Assembly: GCA_045652815.1 (NCBI GenBank)
Contig: JAZOLH010000048.1
Span: 1 to 39,280 of the forward strand
Reading direction: 5' to 3'
Origin: UMGS755 sp045652815
GTDB taxonomy: Bacteria; Bacillota; Clostridia; UBA1381; UBA9506
DNA length: 39,280 nucleotides
Numbering within the stretch: the first letter of the stretch is position 1; each line of letters starts with the position of its first letter. Made by a program: the position numbers and the translations under genes. Below are positions 24,457 to 32,115 of the stretch, piece by piece. The notes under the pieces were generated by a model, which was given only the letters and a program-made list of their open reading frames with translations, made no database searches and was not told the DNA's origin.

Positions 24457-25367
24457 AAAAGCGACTGTTTGTTTTATGTCTTGCCCTCTGTATGATTTTC
24501 CTTGCGGGTTGTCAAGCCGCTGAAAAAACAGATAGTGACAAGTTGAAAATTGTTACAACGCTGTTCCCCCAGTATGACTTTGCCCGACAAATTGCAGGGG
24601 ATTATGCTGATGTTACTCTGCTGCTTCCCCCGGGTGCTGAGAGCCATTCCTATGAGCCCTCTCCCGCTGATATCATCGCCATTAACGATGCGGACTTATT
24701 TATCTACACCGGTGATGGAATGGAAGGTTGGGTCGGCGGCATTCTGGACTCTATAGAGGGTGACCCCGTGATTTTGGATGTGTCAGAGTTTGTGACCGTT
24801 CACGAAACGACCGAGGATGAAGCTCATCACAGTCACGATGTTGACCCCCATCTATTTACAAACCCCCGCTATGCTATGGAGATTGCAAGTGCCATTTCGG
24901 GTGCCCTTGCCAAAATCGACCCCGAGCATTATGACGTTTACGAAATGAATGGGACCGCTCTCCATCAGTCTTTAGGCGCGCTGGACCAGAGTTTTCGCAC
25001 CATCGTAGAATCCGCCGCACGGAACAAACTGATTTTTGGCGGACGTTTCGCCTTTTCTTACTTTGTGGAAGAATACGGTCTTACCTACGAGGCGGCTTAC
25101 GATTCCTGCGCCTCTGAGTCAGAGCCTGCCGCTAGTGATGTGGCGCGACTGATTGATATGGTTCGCTCTGAGCACATCCCCGTTGTGCTTTACGAAGAAC
25201 TCTCAAACCCCAAAGTTGCAAATCTGATTTGTGAAGAAACAGGCGCTAAGGCCCTGCTCTTCCATTCTTGTCATAACATTTCCAAAGAAGAATTCAACCG
25301 CGGCGCAACCTATTTGTCGCTGATGCGCACAAATGCGGAGCACCTGAAGGAGGCGCTTTCTGAATGA
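24453..25367 (+). CDS. Zinc/manganese ABC transporter substrate-binding lipoprotein
   Basis: A 304-residue cluster A-I (ZnuA-like) binding protein. The signal peptide ends in the lipobox LAGC (lipid-attached Cys20). Likely ligands are His65 (GAESHSYEPSPAD) and the His-rich stretch ending in DVDPHLF (residues 125-133). Where ZnuA-like proteins often have H-D-A-F before Y-F-x-x-x-Y-G-L, this one reads GGRFAFSYF, with Arg198 in the His position; a clostridial subgroup with G-D-R-F-P-F is known to me, so this may be a subfamily trait that changes metal choice. It overlaps the ATPase gene by 4 bp. Confidence 0.9.
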   Translation: MKKRLFVLCLALCMIFLAGCQAAEKTDSDKLKIVTTLFPQYDFARQIAGDYADVTLLLPPGAESHSYEPSPADIIAINDADLFIYTGDGMEGWVGGILDSIEGDPVILDVSEFVTVHETTEDEAHHSHDVDPHLFTNPRYAMEIASAISGALAKIDPEHYDVYEMNGTALHQSLGALDQSFRTIVESAARNKLIFGGRFAFSYFVEEYGLTYEAAYDSCASESEPAASDVARLIDMVRSEHIPVVLYEELSNPKVANLICEETGAKALLFHSCHNISKEEFNRGATYLSLMRTNAEHLKEALSE

Positions 25368-26071
25368 AATTACTCCATTGCAATGACCTTTGTATGCATT
25401 ATGACAACATAAATGCTGTTTGCCACGTGGACTTTACCGTGGAGCAAGGGGATTGTCTTTGCATTGTCGGTGAAAACGGTTCCGGCAAAAGTACTTTGAT
25501 TAAAGGCATTTTAGGGCTGCTTCCGCCCAGCCACGGGAAAGTGGAATTTTACGGTTTGAATCAGAATGAAATCGGCTACCTGCCCCAGCAGACACAGGTA
25601 CAACGAGATTTCCCTGCCTCCGTGTTTGAAGTGACCATCTCCGGTTGTCGCACAGGCGGTAGTTTCCATCCTTTTTACACAAAAGCCGACCGCGCCCGTG
25701 CTGATGAAATGCTTCACCTTTTGGGCATTGACTATTTGAAAAAACGGTCTTACAGAGAACTGTCAGGCGGTCAGCAACAGCGTGTGCTTTTAGCCCGTGC
25801 CCTTTGCGCCACGGAGAAATTGTTGCTCTTAGACGAACCCGCCGCAGGGCTGGACCCCGCCGCTATGACGGAACTGTATCAGATCATCAAAGATCTGAAT
25901 CAAAAACGTGGTGTCACCGTGATTATGGTCACCCACAATATTAAAAGTGCTATGGAATGCGGCACTAAAATTCTGCATATGGCAACCCATGTCCTCTACT
26001 TTGGCAAAACCGAAGACTATGCAAAAACCGAGGAATACGCCCGCCTGTCAGGAGGTGTCCGCCTTGCTTGA
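25364..26071 (+). CDS. znuC: Zinc/manganese ABC transporter ATP-binding protein
   Basis: A 235-residue ABC ATPase. Walker A GENGSGKST is near residue 38, the signature LSGGQQQRVLLARAL near 137, Walker B LLLLDEPAAGLD near 157 and the H-loop VTHN near 190. It matches the ZnuC/MntB group by its place between binding protein and permease. The ATG overlaps the previous stop (ATGA). Its last codons hold the AGGAGG used by the permease gene. Confidence 0.93.
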   Translation: MKLLHCNDLCMHYDNINAVCHVDFTVEQGDCLCIVGENGSGKSTLIKGILGLLPPSHGKVEFYGLNQNEIGYLPQQTQVQRDFPASVFEVTISGCRTGGSFHPFYTKADRARADEMLHLLGIDYLKKRSYRELSGGQQQRVLLARALCATEKLLLLDEPAAGLDPAAMTELYQIIKDLNQKRGVTVIMVTHNIKSAMECGTKILHMATHVLYFGKTEDYAKTEEYARLSGGVRLA

Positions 26072-26885
26072 TAGTTTGGTATCCGTTTTTTCCTATTCGT
26101 TTATGACCCGTGCTTTAGTGGTGGGACTGTTAGTTTCACTCTGCGCGGCGCTCCTCGGCGTTTGCCTTGTGCTCAAGCGCTTTTCCATGATTGGCGATGG
26201 TCTCTCTCACGTGGGTTTTGGCGCTCTTTCCGTTGCCATGGCGCTGAACCTTGCGCCTCTGACCGTTTCCGTTCCCGTTGTTATTATCGCGGCCTTCGGG
26301 CTTTTATGGCTCTCTGAAAGCGGCAAAATCAAGGGCGATGCCGCCATTGCTATGGTGTCAAGTTCTGCTCTTGCCTTTGGCGTAATTGTCACTGCCCTGT
26401 CGGGCGGTATGAATGCGGATGTGCATAATTATATGTTCGGCAGCATTCTGGCAATGAGTACGGGGGATGTGTTCCTCAGCGTGATTTTATCCCTCTGTGT
26501 TCTTGTGTTATTTATCCTGTTTTATCACAACATTTTCGCAGTTACATTTGACGAGGCCTTTGCCCGTGCAACAGGCATTAAAGTTCGCCTTTGCAATCTT
26601 CTGATTGCGCTACTCACCGCCATCACCGTTGTGGTGGGTATGCGTATGATGGGTGCTATGCTGATGTCGAGCCTCATCATCTTCCCCGCGCTGACTGCTA
26701 TGCAGCTATTTAAGAGCTTTAAGGCCGTTGTGCTTTCATCAGCCATCACCAGTATGCTCTGCTTCTTCATCGGCATCCTGCTTTCGTTCTTTTTATCCAT
26801 CCCCGCAGGCGCCGCCGTTGTGGCTGTGAGTTTAGCGGTGTTTATCCTGTTTTGGATTTGTGAAAAACTGAGAATCTTTTCCTGA
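26064..26885 (+). CDS. znuB: Zinc/manganese ABC transporter permease
   Basis: A 273-residue ABC-3 family permease with about eight transmembrane segments; LKRFSMIGDGLSHVGFGALS is the conserved coupling region. The frame is open far upstream inside znuC, but TTG at 26064 with AGGAGG eight bases before it gives the family N-terminus and an 8-bp overlap with the ATPase stop. With the two genes before it this makes a complete importer. A terminator follows. Confidence 0.9.
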   Translation: MLDSLVSVFSYSFMTRALVVGLLVSLCAALLGVCLVLKRFSMIGDGLSHVGFGALSVAMALNLAPLTVSVPVVIIAAFGLLWLSESGKIKGDAAIAMVSSSALAFGVIVTALSGGMNADVHNYMFGSILAMSTGDVFLSVILSLCVLVLFILFYHNIFAVTFDEAFARATGIKVRLCNLLIALLTAITVVVGMRMMGAMLMSSLIIFPALTAMQLFKSFKAVVLSSAITSMLCFFIGILLSFFLSIPAGAAVVAVSLAVFILFWICEKLRIFS

Positions 26886-26894
26886 TTTAATGTG

Positions 26895-26931
26895 AAAAGG
26901 GACTGTTACCAAATGGTACAGTCCCCTTTTT
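26895..26931 (+). terminator. Rho-independent terminator of the metal transporter operon
   Basis: AAAAGGGACTG and its complement CAGTCCC-C-TTTT enclose a TACC-aaat-GGTA inner stem, followed by T-residues; small bulges in the stem. Confidence 0.85.
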
Positions 26932-27065
26932 ACATTTTTATTAACTTGATTAACAAAAAACAACCGTAAAGTATCAAATTTGTTCTTCTGCATTTTGGGA
27001 AAAAAGTTTATATTACAATATGGTCGCCTGAAAGATACACTTTTACAAAAAAGAAAGGAGACCAG

Positions 27066-28523
27066 ATGGATATTGTATTAGAGGACAAAATAAAAATCTT
27101 AGAGCGGCTGGTTTTACAGGACATTGTTGAAAGTTATGGCGCACAAAAAGTTTCAGAAAAATCTTACGATGTGCTAATGACAAAGTTGTTGGACCGAATG
27201 ACGGATTTCTACGAAAGCCTGGAGCTTGATAAGCTATCTTTGCAAAGGGTCAATCAATACGGCGATCGTGCCGAGATTTACAAACAACAGTTGCGAAATG
27301 ACTTAGGCAAGGCCGCAGAGGTAACCGTACGACAAATTGTGAATCAGTTGCCGAGGGAAAAATTATCAAATCGTTCCCAATGGGAGGTAATTCAGGCGGT
27401 GCGACCGATTCTTCAAAGGCGGGCAGAAGTACTTTCTAACCTGCTCTCTGCCTCTGCTTTACAAATGCAGAATTATATGCTATTATGGGAATATCAAGAT
27501 GAAGGATATTCTCGCTATTGTCTGCTAACCGACGGGGAAAACTGTGACAGTTGTAACCAGTTGGAGGGGCAAACTTTCTCCATTAGCAGGGCGCGTGTAG
27601 GCGAAAATTGTCCACCGTTGCATCCTAACTGCAATTGCCGGATTGGCATTCTGAATGACGTAGGACAAGTGGTCTATATCATTAGCGAGGGAGAGGCCGA
27701 AGAAAACGTAGAAAAAGCAAATTGGTATGATGCGTTTTTGCGTCTGCCCCAAGATGCAAAGGAACTGTTTTTGTCGTTTGTTCGTTCACAGGAAGAACGT
27801 CTGGGCAAGGGTAGTCTGACCGGATTCTTAGATTGGCTAACCTTAGGTACAATCAGCGGCTCGTGGCAGGGTTATCAGGACAGATGGGGAACGATGTTGC
27901 AAGACCCAACCCTCTACAACGTCGTCAACTACTTATCCAGTGGCTTGGCAGATACGGTTAAAGGTACCATCAACCCAAAAGAACCCCTCTCGCTTCAACA
28001 TTGGCTAGATATGCTAGAGGTTGTTGCAATGGCGTATGGTTCTTATCAAACGGGAGGCAAGGCTCCCAAAATAAGAGACGTTACAACAACAGTACAAAAG
28101 GGATTAGGTAAAGTTGATGACTTAATAGAACATATTAAAATTTTTGATGATGCTCAGTTAACAACAGAACCGAATACAGCATATTTTTGGTCAGGCATGG
28201 GTGAAAACGGTGCTGAAACAGCCGCCGCTATAGCCGAGAAAAATAAAGGAATAACCTTAGAAATAACCGTCAACCGCAATTCAGTCAATATTCCTAAATG
28301 GGACTTTGACAATCCTGATTCAATCAAGGCATGGCAGGACGCTTCAGAAGCTTTTGCAAAACAAGCATCTGGTGAAGTAAAGGTTGTATTAGGACCAAAT
28401 GTTCGTCCTAATAGCATCTGGGCAACAAAAGAACTACCCCTACTCATACAAAATCAAAAAGTCACAAAAATTATAGAAATTGATCCAAACACATTGGAAG
28501 AAACCATAATTTTTACGAGGTGA
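27066..28523 (+). CDS. MuF-type polymorphic toxin with ADP-ribosyl-cyclase-like C-terminal domain
   Basis: A 485-residue protein I read as a polymorphic toxin. Residues 1-145 are mainly helical. Residues 150-195 (Cys160, Cys163, then PPLHPNCNC with His186, Cys189, Cys191) match the end of the phage Mu F/minor head domain. A linker with a hydrophobic Gly-rich region follows (230-365). The C-terminal 115 residues carry, in order, FWSG (Trp375), TLEIT (Glu399), WQDASEAFAKQASGEVKVVL (Trp423) and WATKELPLL (Glu456), the same order as Trp125, Glu146 (TLEDT), Trp189 and Glu226 of human CD38, so it is probably an NAD+-consuming domain. No signal peptide. The last third is richer in A+T. A likely immunity gene follows; no other phage gene is present. 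Confidence 0.72.
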   Translation: MDIVLEDKIKILERLVLQDIVESYGAQKVSEKSYDVLMTKLLDRMTDFYESLELDKLSLQRVNQYGDRAEIYKQQLRNDLGKAAEVTVRQIVNQLPREKLSNRSQWEVIQAVRPILQRRAEVLSNLLSASALQMQNYMLLWEYQDEGYSRYCLLTDGENCDSCNQLEGQTFSISRARVGENCPPLHPNCNCRIGILNDVGQVVYIISEGEAEENVEKANWYDAFLRLPQDAKELFLSFVRSQEERLGKGSLTGFLDWLTLGTISGSWQGYQDRWGTMLQDPTLYNVVNYLSSGLADTVKGTINPKEPLSLQHWLDMLEVVAMAYGSYQTGGKAPKIRDVTTTVQKGLGKVDDLIEHIKIFDDAQLTTEPNTAYFWSGMGENGAETAAAIAEKNKGITLEITVNRNSVNIPKWDFDNPDSIKAWQDASEAFAKQASGEVKVVLGPNVRPNSIWATKELPLLIQNQKVTKIIEIDPNTLEETIIFTR

Positions 28524-28528
28524 AAATA

Positions 28529-28753
28529 ATGAAAATCACAGGAACAAGAAGTTACATTGATGTTGAGACTGACGGAAAAGTTGTGAGGTTCAGTGGCGAA
28601 CTTGGAATAAACGGATTTTATGCTACAAAGAATTCAGCACATTGGTTACCGCCTCACGATCAGCAACCTATAACGAATAAGGAATGCGATCAAATTGTAG
28701 AAAAAGTAAAAGAAAAATCTGTCGGGAAGAATTTTCAGGTGTTTTTTGATTAA
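28529..28753 (+). CDS. Probable immunity protein to the upstream toxin
   Basis: A 74-residue, slightly acidic alpha/beta protein, beginning MKITGTRSYIDVETDGKVVR, with a conserved-looking HWLPPHD segment. It starts 5 bases after the toxin stop, with GAGGTG inside the toxin's last codons; a GTG three codons earlier overlaps that ribosome site. The start recalls immunity proteins listed as Imm74, but I cannot confirm that. Size, spacing and position fit an immunity gene. A terminator follows about 50 bases later. Confidence 0.68.
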   Translation: MKITGTRSYIDVETDGKVVRFSGELGINGFYATKNSAHWLPPHDQQPITNKECDQIVEKVKEKSVGKNFQVFFD

Positions 28754-28803
28754 AGTTAAAAGGTGAACATCCTTTTTTTGATTCCCTGTATTCACGCATA
28801 ATA

Positions 28804-28834
28804 AAAAAGAACTCCGCAAAGCGGAGTTCTTTTT
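28804..28834. terminator. Bidirectional terminator between immunity gene and rpsR
   Basis: AAAAAGAACTCCGC-aaa-GCGGAGTTCTTTTT, a perfect 14-bp stem with A and T tails, serving both convergent units. Confidence 0.9.
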
Positions 28835-28858
28835 ATTTGTTCAAAAATCAATATTTGA

Positions 28859-29092
28859 TTATTCAGCGCTAAAGGGCAGTAATGCAATATGTCTTGCACG
28901 TTTGATAGCCTCAGTTAACTGTCTCTGATGTTTTGCGCAGGTACCGGTGATTCTTCTGGGGAGAATCTTAGCACGTTCGGACACAAAACGTCTCAGTTTT
29001 GCAACGTCTTTATAATCAATGTAGTCGATTTTATCCTGACAGAAAGCACAAACTTTTTTCTTTGCCTTTCTTCTCATCGGTCTTTCAGCCAT
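28859..29092 (-). CDS. rpsR: 30S ribosomal protein bS18
   Basis: A 77-residue bS18: basic start with K-K-K-V-C-A-F-C, then DYKDVAKLRRFVSERAKILPRRITGTCAKHQRQL. The paired Cys in CAFC belong to the Cys-containing (zinc-binding type) form; the other Cys lies in GTCAKHQ. The ATG follows AAGGAGG. It is last in the rpsF-ssb-rpsR unit. Confidence 0.97.
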   Translation of the reverse strand: MAERPMRRKAKKKVCAFCQDKIDYIDYKDVAKLRRFVSERAKILPRRITGTCAKHQRQLTEAIKRARHIALLPFSAE

Positions 29093-29118
29093 GCGAAAAC
29101 GCCTCCTTCCGGCTCAAA

Positions 29119-29547
29119 TTAAAAGGGCAGATCTTCTTCTTCCACAGGCATAAATCCGTCGATATCGGCAGAGGGCGCCTGAGGAGCAGATACAGGTGCG
29201 GAAAACGCAGGAGCAGCGCCGCCGGATTCGTTTTTGCTCTGAGCAAATTCAACATCTTCGGCAACAACTTCGGTGATGTAGCGTTTTGTACCGTTCTGAT
29301 CATCATAACTTCTGGTCTGGATGCGACCATCTAATGCGATGCGCATACCTTTTGTGAAATAACGACTGATAAATTCAGCGGTTTTATTCCATGCAACACA
29401 GTTGATGAAATCTGCCTGACGTTCTTCACCCTGACGGGCAAAACGACGATCGCAGGCAACAGTAAAACTAACAACATTCGTACCGGACTGTGTGGTACGT
29501 AATTCGGGGTCGCGGGCTAATCTGCCAACTAAGACAACCTTATTCAC
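29119..29547 (-). CDS. ssb: Single-stranded DNA-binding protein
   Basis: A 142-residue SSB: the OB fold (residues 1-105) begins NKVVLVGRLARDPELR, followed by a short disordered part with Ala and Pro, and the acidic tip VEEEDLPF that recruits partner proteins. Starts with GTG after GAGGAAGC. The rpsF-ssb-rpsR order is typical of Firmicutes. Confidence 0.97.
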   Translation of the reverse strand: MNKVVLVGRLARDPELRTTQSGTNVVSFTVACDRRFARQGEERQADFINCVAWNKTAEFISRYFTKGMRIALDGRIQTRSYDDQNGTKRYITEVVAEDVEFAQSKNESGGAAPAFSAPVSAPQAPSADIDGFMPVEEEDLPF

Positions 29548-29580
29548 GCTTCCTCATCCTTTCCGCAGCAATTCCTTTTA

Positions 29581-29895
29581 TTATTTGCTGATTTTTTTCT
29601 TTTCTTCTTTTTTGATAACGATATCACGCAGAATACCGTCGGTAATGCGATAGATTCGTTCCAGTTCCTGCGGGAAATCACCCTTAGCACTGAAATTAAT
29701 CAACACATAGTAGCCCTCAGTTAAATCATTGATAGGATACGCCAGTCTGCGTTTACCCCACTCGTCTACGGATTCGATTTCACCCGCACCAGAAATCAAT
29801 GATTTGAACTTTTCAACAAGAGCCGCGATTTTTTCTTCTTCTAAAGAAGCGTCGATTACGAAAATAGTTTCGTACTTGTTGATTACATCAATCAT
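29581..29895 (-). CDS. rpsF: 30S ribosomal protein bS6
   Basis: A 104-residue bS6. KYETIFVIDASLEEEKI opens the fold and DEWGKRRLAYPINDLTEGYY is the central signature. AGGAGGTG before the ATG at 29895 decides the start; the frame stays open 17 codons upstream into the leader. First gene of its operon after a perfect promoter. Confidence 0.97.
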   Translation of the reverse strand: MIDVINKYETIFVIDASLEEEKIAALVEKFKSLISGAGEIESVDEWGKRRLAYPINDLTEGYYVLINFSAKGDFPQELERIYRITDGILRDIVIKKEEKKKISK

Positions 29896-29981
29896 CTTTT
29901 TCACCTCCTTTTGGACTTTGGCTCTCTGCCAACATGCAAAGAGCAAGGATTTTATATCCTAATTACAGATATAACAGTATA

Positions 29982-30010
29982 ATTATAACCAAGTTTTGAC
30001 TGTTTGTCAA
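29982..30010 (-). promoter_or_regulatory. Consensus sigma-A promoter of rpsF-ssb-rpsR
   Basis: Minus strand TTGACA, 17 bases, TATAAT, both perfect, about 87 bases before the rpsF ATG. The leader contains partial inverted repeats, but I could not recognise the S6:S18 leader motif with confidence. Confidence 0.85.
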
Positions 30011-30033
30011 GTTTAAATTTTAAACTTTTTCAA

Positions 30034-31338
30034 TCAATCATACAGGTTACGATTATCAATAATACGCTTGGCCTTACCTTCACTTCTGGCAATGCTCTTG
30101 GGCTGTACCAGTTGCACTTTGGCATAAATGCCCAGCATGTTCTTTAAGGCCTCGGTCAGTTTGCGTTCTTTTGCTTCGATTTCACGAACAGTATCAGAGA
30201 ATGTATCCGCTGTCATTTCAACGCGCACTTCCAGTTTATCACTGTTGTTTTCGCGGCTGACAATAATCTGATAGTTGGCAGGATATCCGTTATCCACCAG
30301 AACAGATTCAATCTGTGAGGGGAATACGTTAACACCCTTAACAATCAGCATATCGTCGCTTCTGCCCATGGGCTTGGTCATTTTAACCAGTGTTCTGCCG
30401 CAGGAGCATTTTTCACGGGAAAGAACGCAAATATCCTTCGTTCTGTAACGAATCATAGGGAACGCTTCTTTTGTGATGGTGGTAAACACCAGTTCGCCCT
30501 TGGAGCCCTCGGGCAACACTTCCCCTGTTTCGGGGTCAATGATTTCGGCGATAAAGTGGTCTTCGTTAATGTGCATACCCTTCTGCTCGCTACATTCAAA
30601 GGCAACACCGGGGCCGGAAATTTCGGTCAAGCCATAAATATCAAAGGCTTTGATGCCCAATTTTTCCTGAATGTCGCGGCGCATTGCCTCACTCCAGGCT
30701 TCCGCACCGAAGATGCCGCTTTTTAACTTAATCTGATCGGAAAGACCCTGTTCGTGAATGCTTTCTGCCAGATACAGTGCATAAGAGGGGGTACAACACA
30801 GGACAGTTGAGCCAAGGTCACACATAAACTGAAGCTGACGGTCGGTGTTACCGGAGGACATAGGCAGGGTTAGTGAGCCCACCTTATGAGAACCACCGTG
30901 AAGACCGGAGCCACCTGTAAACAGACCATAACCATAGCAAACCTGCACAACATCTTCTTCGGTTGCACCGGCCGCTGTCAGCGCGCGGGCACAACATTCT
31001 TCCCAAAGGTCAATATCGTGCTGGGTGTAAAAAGCCACAACACGTTTACCGGTTGTACCGCTGGTAGAATGAATGCGAACGGTATCCTTCATAGGAACAG
31101 CTAAAAGTCCGCAGGGATATGCTTCACGCAGGTCGTCCTTTGTTAAAAAGGGCAGTTTATGTAAATCATCAATAGACTGAATATCATCGGGGGTTACACC
31201 CTTTTGGTCCATCAAATTTCTGTAATAGGGCACGTTTTCATAGGCGTGCTTGATGGTTTTAACCAGTCTTTCGCTTTGCAGAGCACGCATCTCTTCACGA
31301 GAGGCACATTCTGCTTCTTTTTGGAAATAACGCTCCAT
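30034..31338 (-). CDS. paaK: Phenylacetate--CoA ligase family protein
   Basis: A 434-residue adenylate-forming enzyme that makes aryl-acetyl-CoA from the acid, ATP and CoA. The ATP motif STSGTTGKRVV is near residue 92; later motifs are YGLTEISGPG and the C-terminal hinge and lysine segments (GVNVFPSQIE, EGKAKRIIDNRN). Length is normal. In many anaerobes this gene lies next to indolepyruvate:ferredoxin oxidoreductase genes (iorAB) and handles aryl-acetyl-CoA made from aromatic amino acids; those genes are absent here. The ribosome site is weak. Confidence 0.93.
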   Translation of the reverse strand: MERYFQKEAECASREEMRALQSERLVKTIKHAYENVPYYRNLMDQKGVTPDDIQSIDDLHKLPFLTKDDLREAYPCGLLAVPMKDTVRIHSTSGTTGKRVVAFYTQHDIDLWEECCARALTAAGATEEDVVQVCYGYGLFTGGSGLHGGSHKVGSLTLPMSSGNTDRQLQFMCDLGSTVLCCTPSYALYLAESIHEQGLSDQIKLKSGIFGAEAWSEAMRRDIQEKLGIKAFDIYGLTEISGPGVAFECSEQKGMHINEDHFIAEIIDPETGEVLPEGSKGELVFTTITKEAFPMIRYRTKDICVLSREKCSCGRTLVKMTKPMGRSDDMLIVKGVNVFPSQIESVLVDNGYPANYQIIVSRENNSDKLEVRVEMTADTFSDTVREIEAKERKLTEALKNMLGIYAKVQLVQPKSIARSEGKAKRIIDNRNLYD

Positions 31339-31368
31339 TGTCTTAAATCACTCTTTCTCGGGAATTCA

Positions 31369-31557
31369 TTATACGGGTTCATTGGGCATTACAAGTGCCG
31401 CAATGATATAGGCAAGTAAACCGCCACCGCAAAACAGAATTGCCAGAACAGCAATCAAACGCACGATGGTGGAATCCATTTCAAAATACTGGGCGATACC
31501 GCCGCAAACGCCAAAGATTTTTTTATCAAGTTTGGAACGATACAGTTTTTTGTTCAT
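31369..31557 (-). CDS. PspC domain protein
   Basis: A 62-residue single-domain PspC protein: basic start (KKLYRSKLDKKIFGVCGGIA) with the family motif G-V-C-G-G-I-A-x-Y-F, then one hydrophobic segment. Such small proteins are membrane-associated and linked to envelope stress, but no pspA or partner is nearby. AAGGAG eight bases before the ATG at 31557 decides the start; an upstream GTG also exists. It lies 15 bp after pgsA. Confidence 0.9.
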   Translation of the reverse strand: MNKKLYRSKLDKKIFGVCGGIAQYFEMDSTIVRLIAVLAILFCGGGLLAYIIAALVMPNEPV

Positions 31558-31572
31558 ATCATTCACTCCTTT

Positions 31573-32115
31573 TTATTTCATAGACACATAACGTCCGTTT
31601 TTAACGATATAATCCACACCGGAAATCACGGTTAAAATAGCCGCAATCCAGATGGCAACATCAACAGCAAGGTCAAGATAGAAAACAGCAAATTCGCCAA
31701 GAACCAATGCCGCAGTCAGCGCAATGGACTGCCACATAGTTTTTGCCTTGCCCCACCAGCTTGCCGCAATCACGTTGCCTTCAGCCGCCGCCGCAATACG
31801 GATACCGGACACGATAAACTCGCGGCTTAAGATAATCACGGTCACCCAAGAAGACACGGTGCCTTCAGCAGTCAGGCACACAAGCGCCGCTGTTGTCAGC
31901 ATTTTATCTGCCAAGGGGTCCATAATTTTGCCAAAGTTTGTCACCAGATTATATTTACGTGCCAAAAAGCCATCCAGCCAGTCGGTGATAAAGGCAATCA
32001 CGAATACCACCGCTGCAACGAAGCGGCTATAGGGCACAAAATCATACATCATAAAGACCATAAAAACGGGCACTAAAATGATGCGAAGTAATGTCAGTTT
32101 ATTAGGTGTATTCAT
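31573..32115 (-). CDS. pgsA: CDP-diacylglycerol--glycerol-3-phosphate 3-phosphatidyltransferase
   Basis: A 180-residue membrane enzyme of phosphatidylglycerol synthesis. The CDP-alcohol phosphotransferase motif is complete: D-G-x2-A-R-x8-G-x3-D-x3-D in DGFLARKYNLVTNFGKIMDP and the following L-A-D. Several transmembrane segments. Its ATG overlaps the rimO stop by 4 bp (ATGA). Confidence 0.95.
   Translation of the reverse strand: MNTPNKLTLLRIILVPVFMVFMMYDFVPYSRFVAAVVFVIAFITDWLDGFLARKYNLVTNFGKIMDPLADKMLTTAALVCLTAEGTVSSWVTVIILSREFIVSGIRIAAAAEGNVIAASWWGKAKTMWQSIALTAALVLGEFAVFYLDLAVDVAIWIAAILTVISGVDYIVKNGRYVSMK

Noticed and set aside
25947..26063. Longer start of the metal permease inside znuC
   Set aside because: The extra 39 residues are hydrophilic and do not fit the family, while AGGAGG stands just before TTG at 26064.
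26932..27065. Promoter of the toxin gene
   Set aside because: TACAAT occurs near 27016, but no -35 at 16-18 bases; only a weak TTCTGC/TATATT pair could be found.
27066..28753. Prophage remnant
   Set aside because: Apart from the MuF-like region there is no integrase, portal, terminase, capsid or attachment repeat near; neighbours are housekeeping genes with their own terminators.
30009..30027. Palindrome AAGTTTAAAATTTAAACTT (minus strand) between paaK and rpsF
   Set aside because: It overlaps the -35 of the rpsF promoter and might be an operator, but it is pure AT-rich dyad without a T-run behind paaK; too weak to call.
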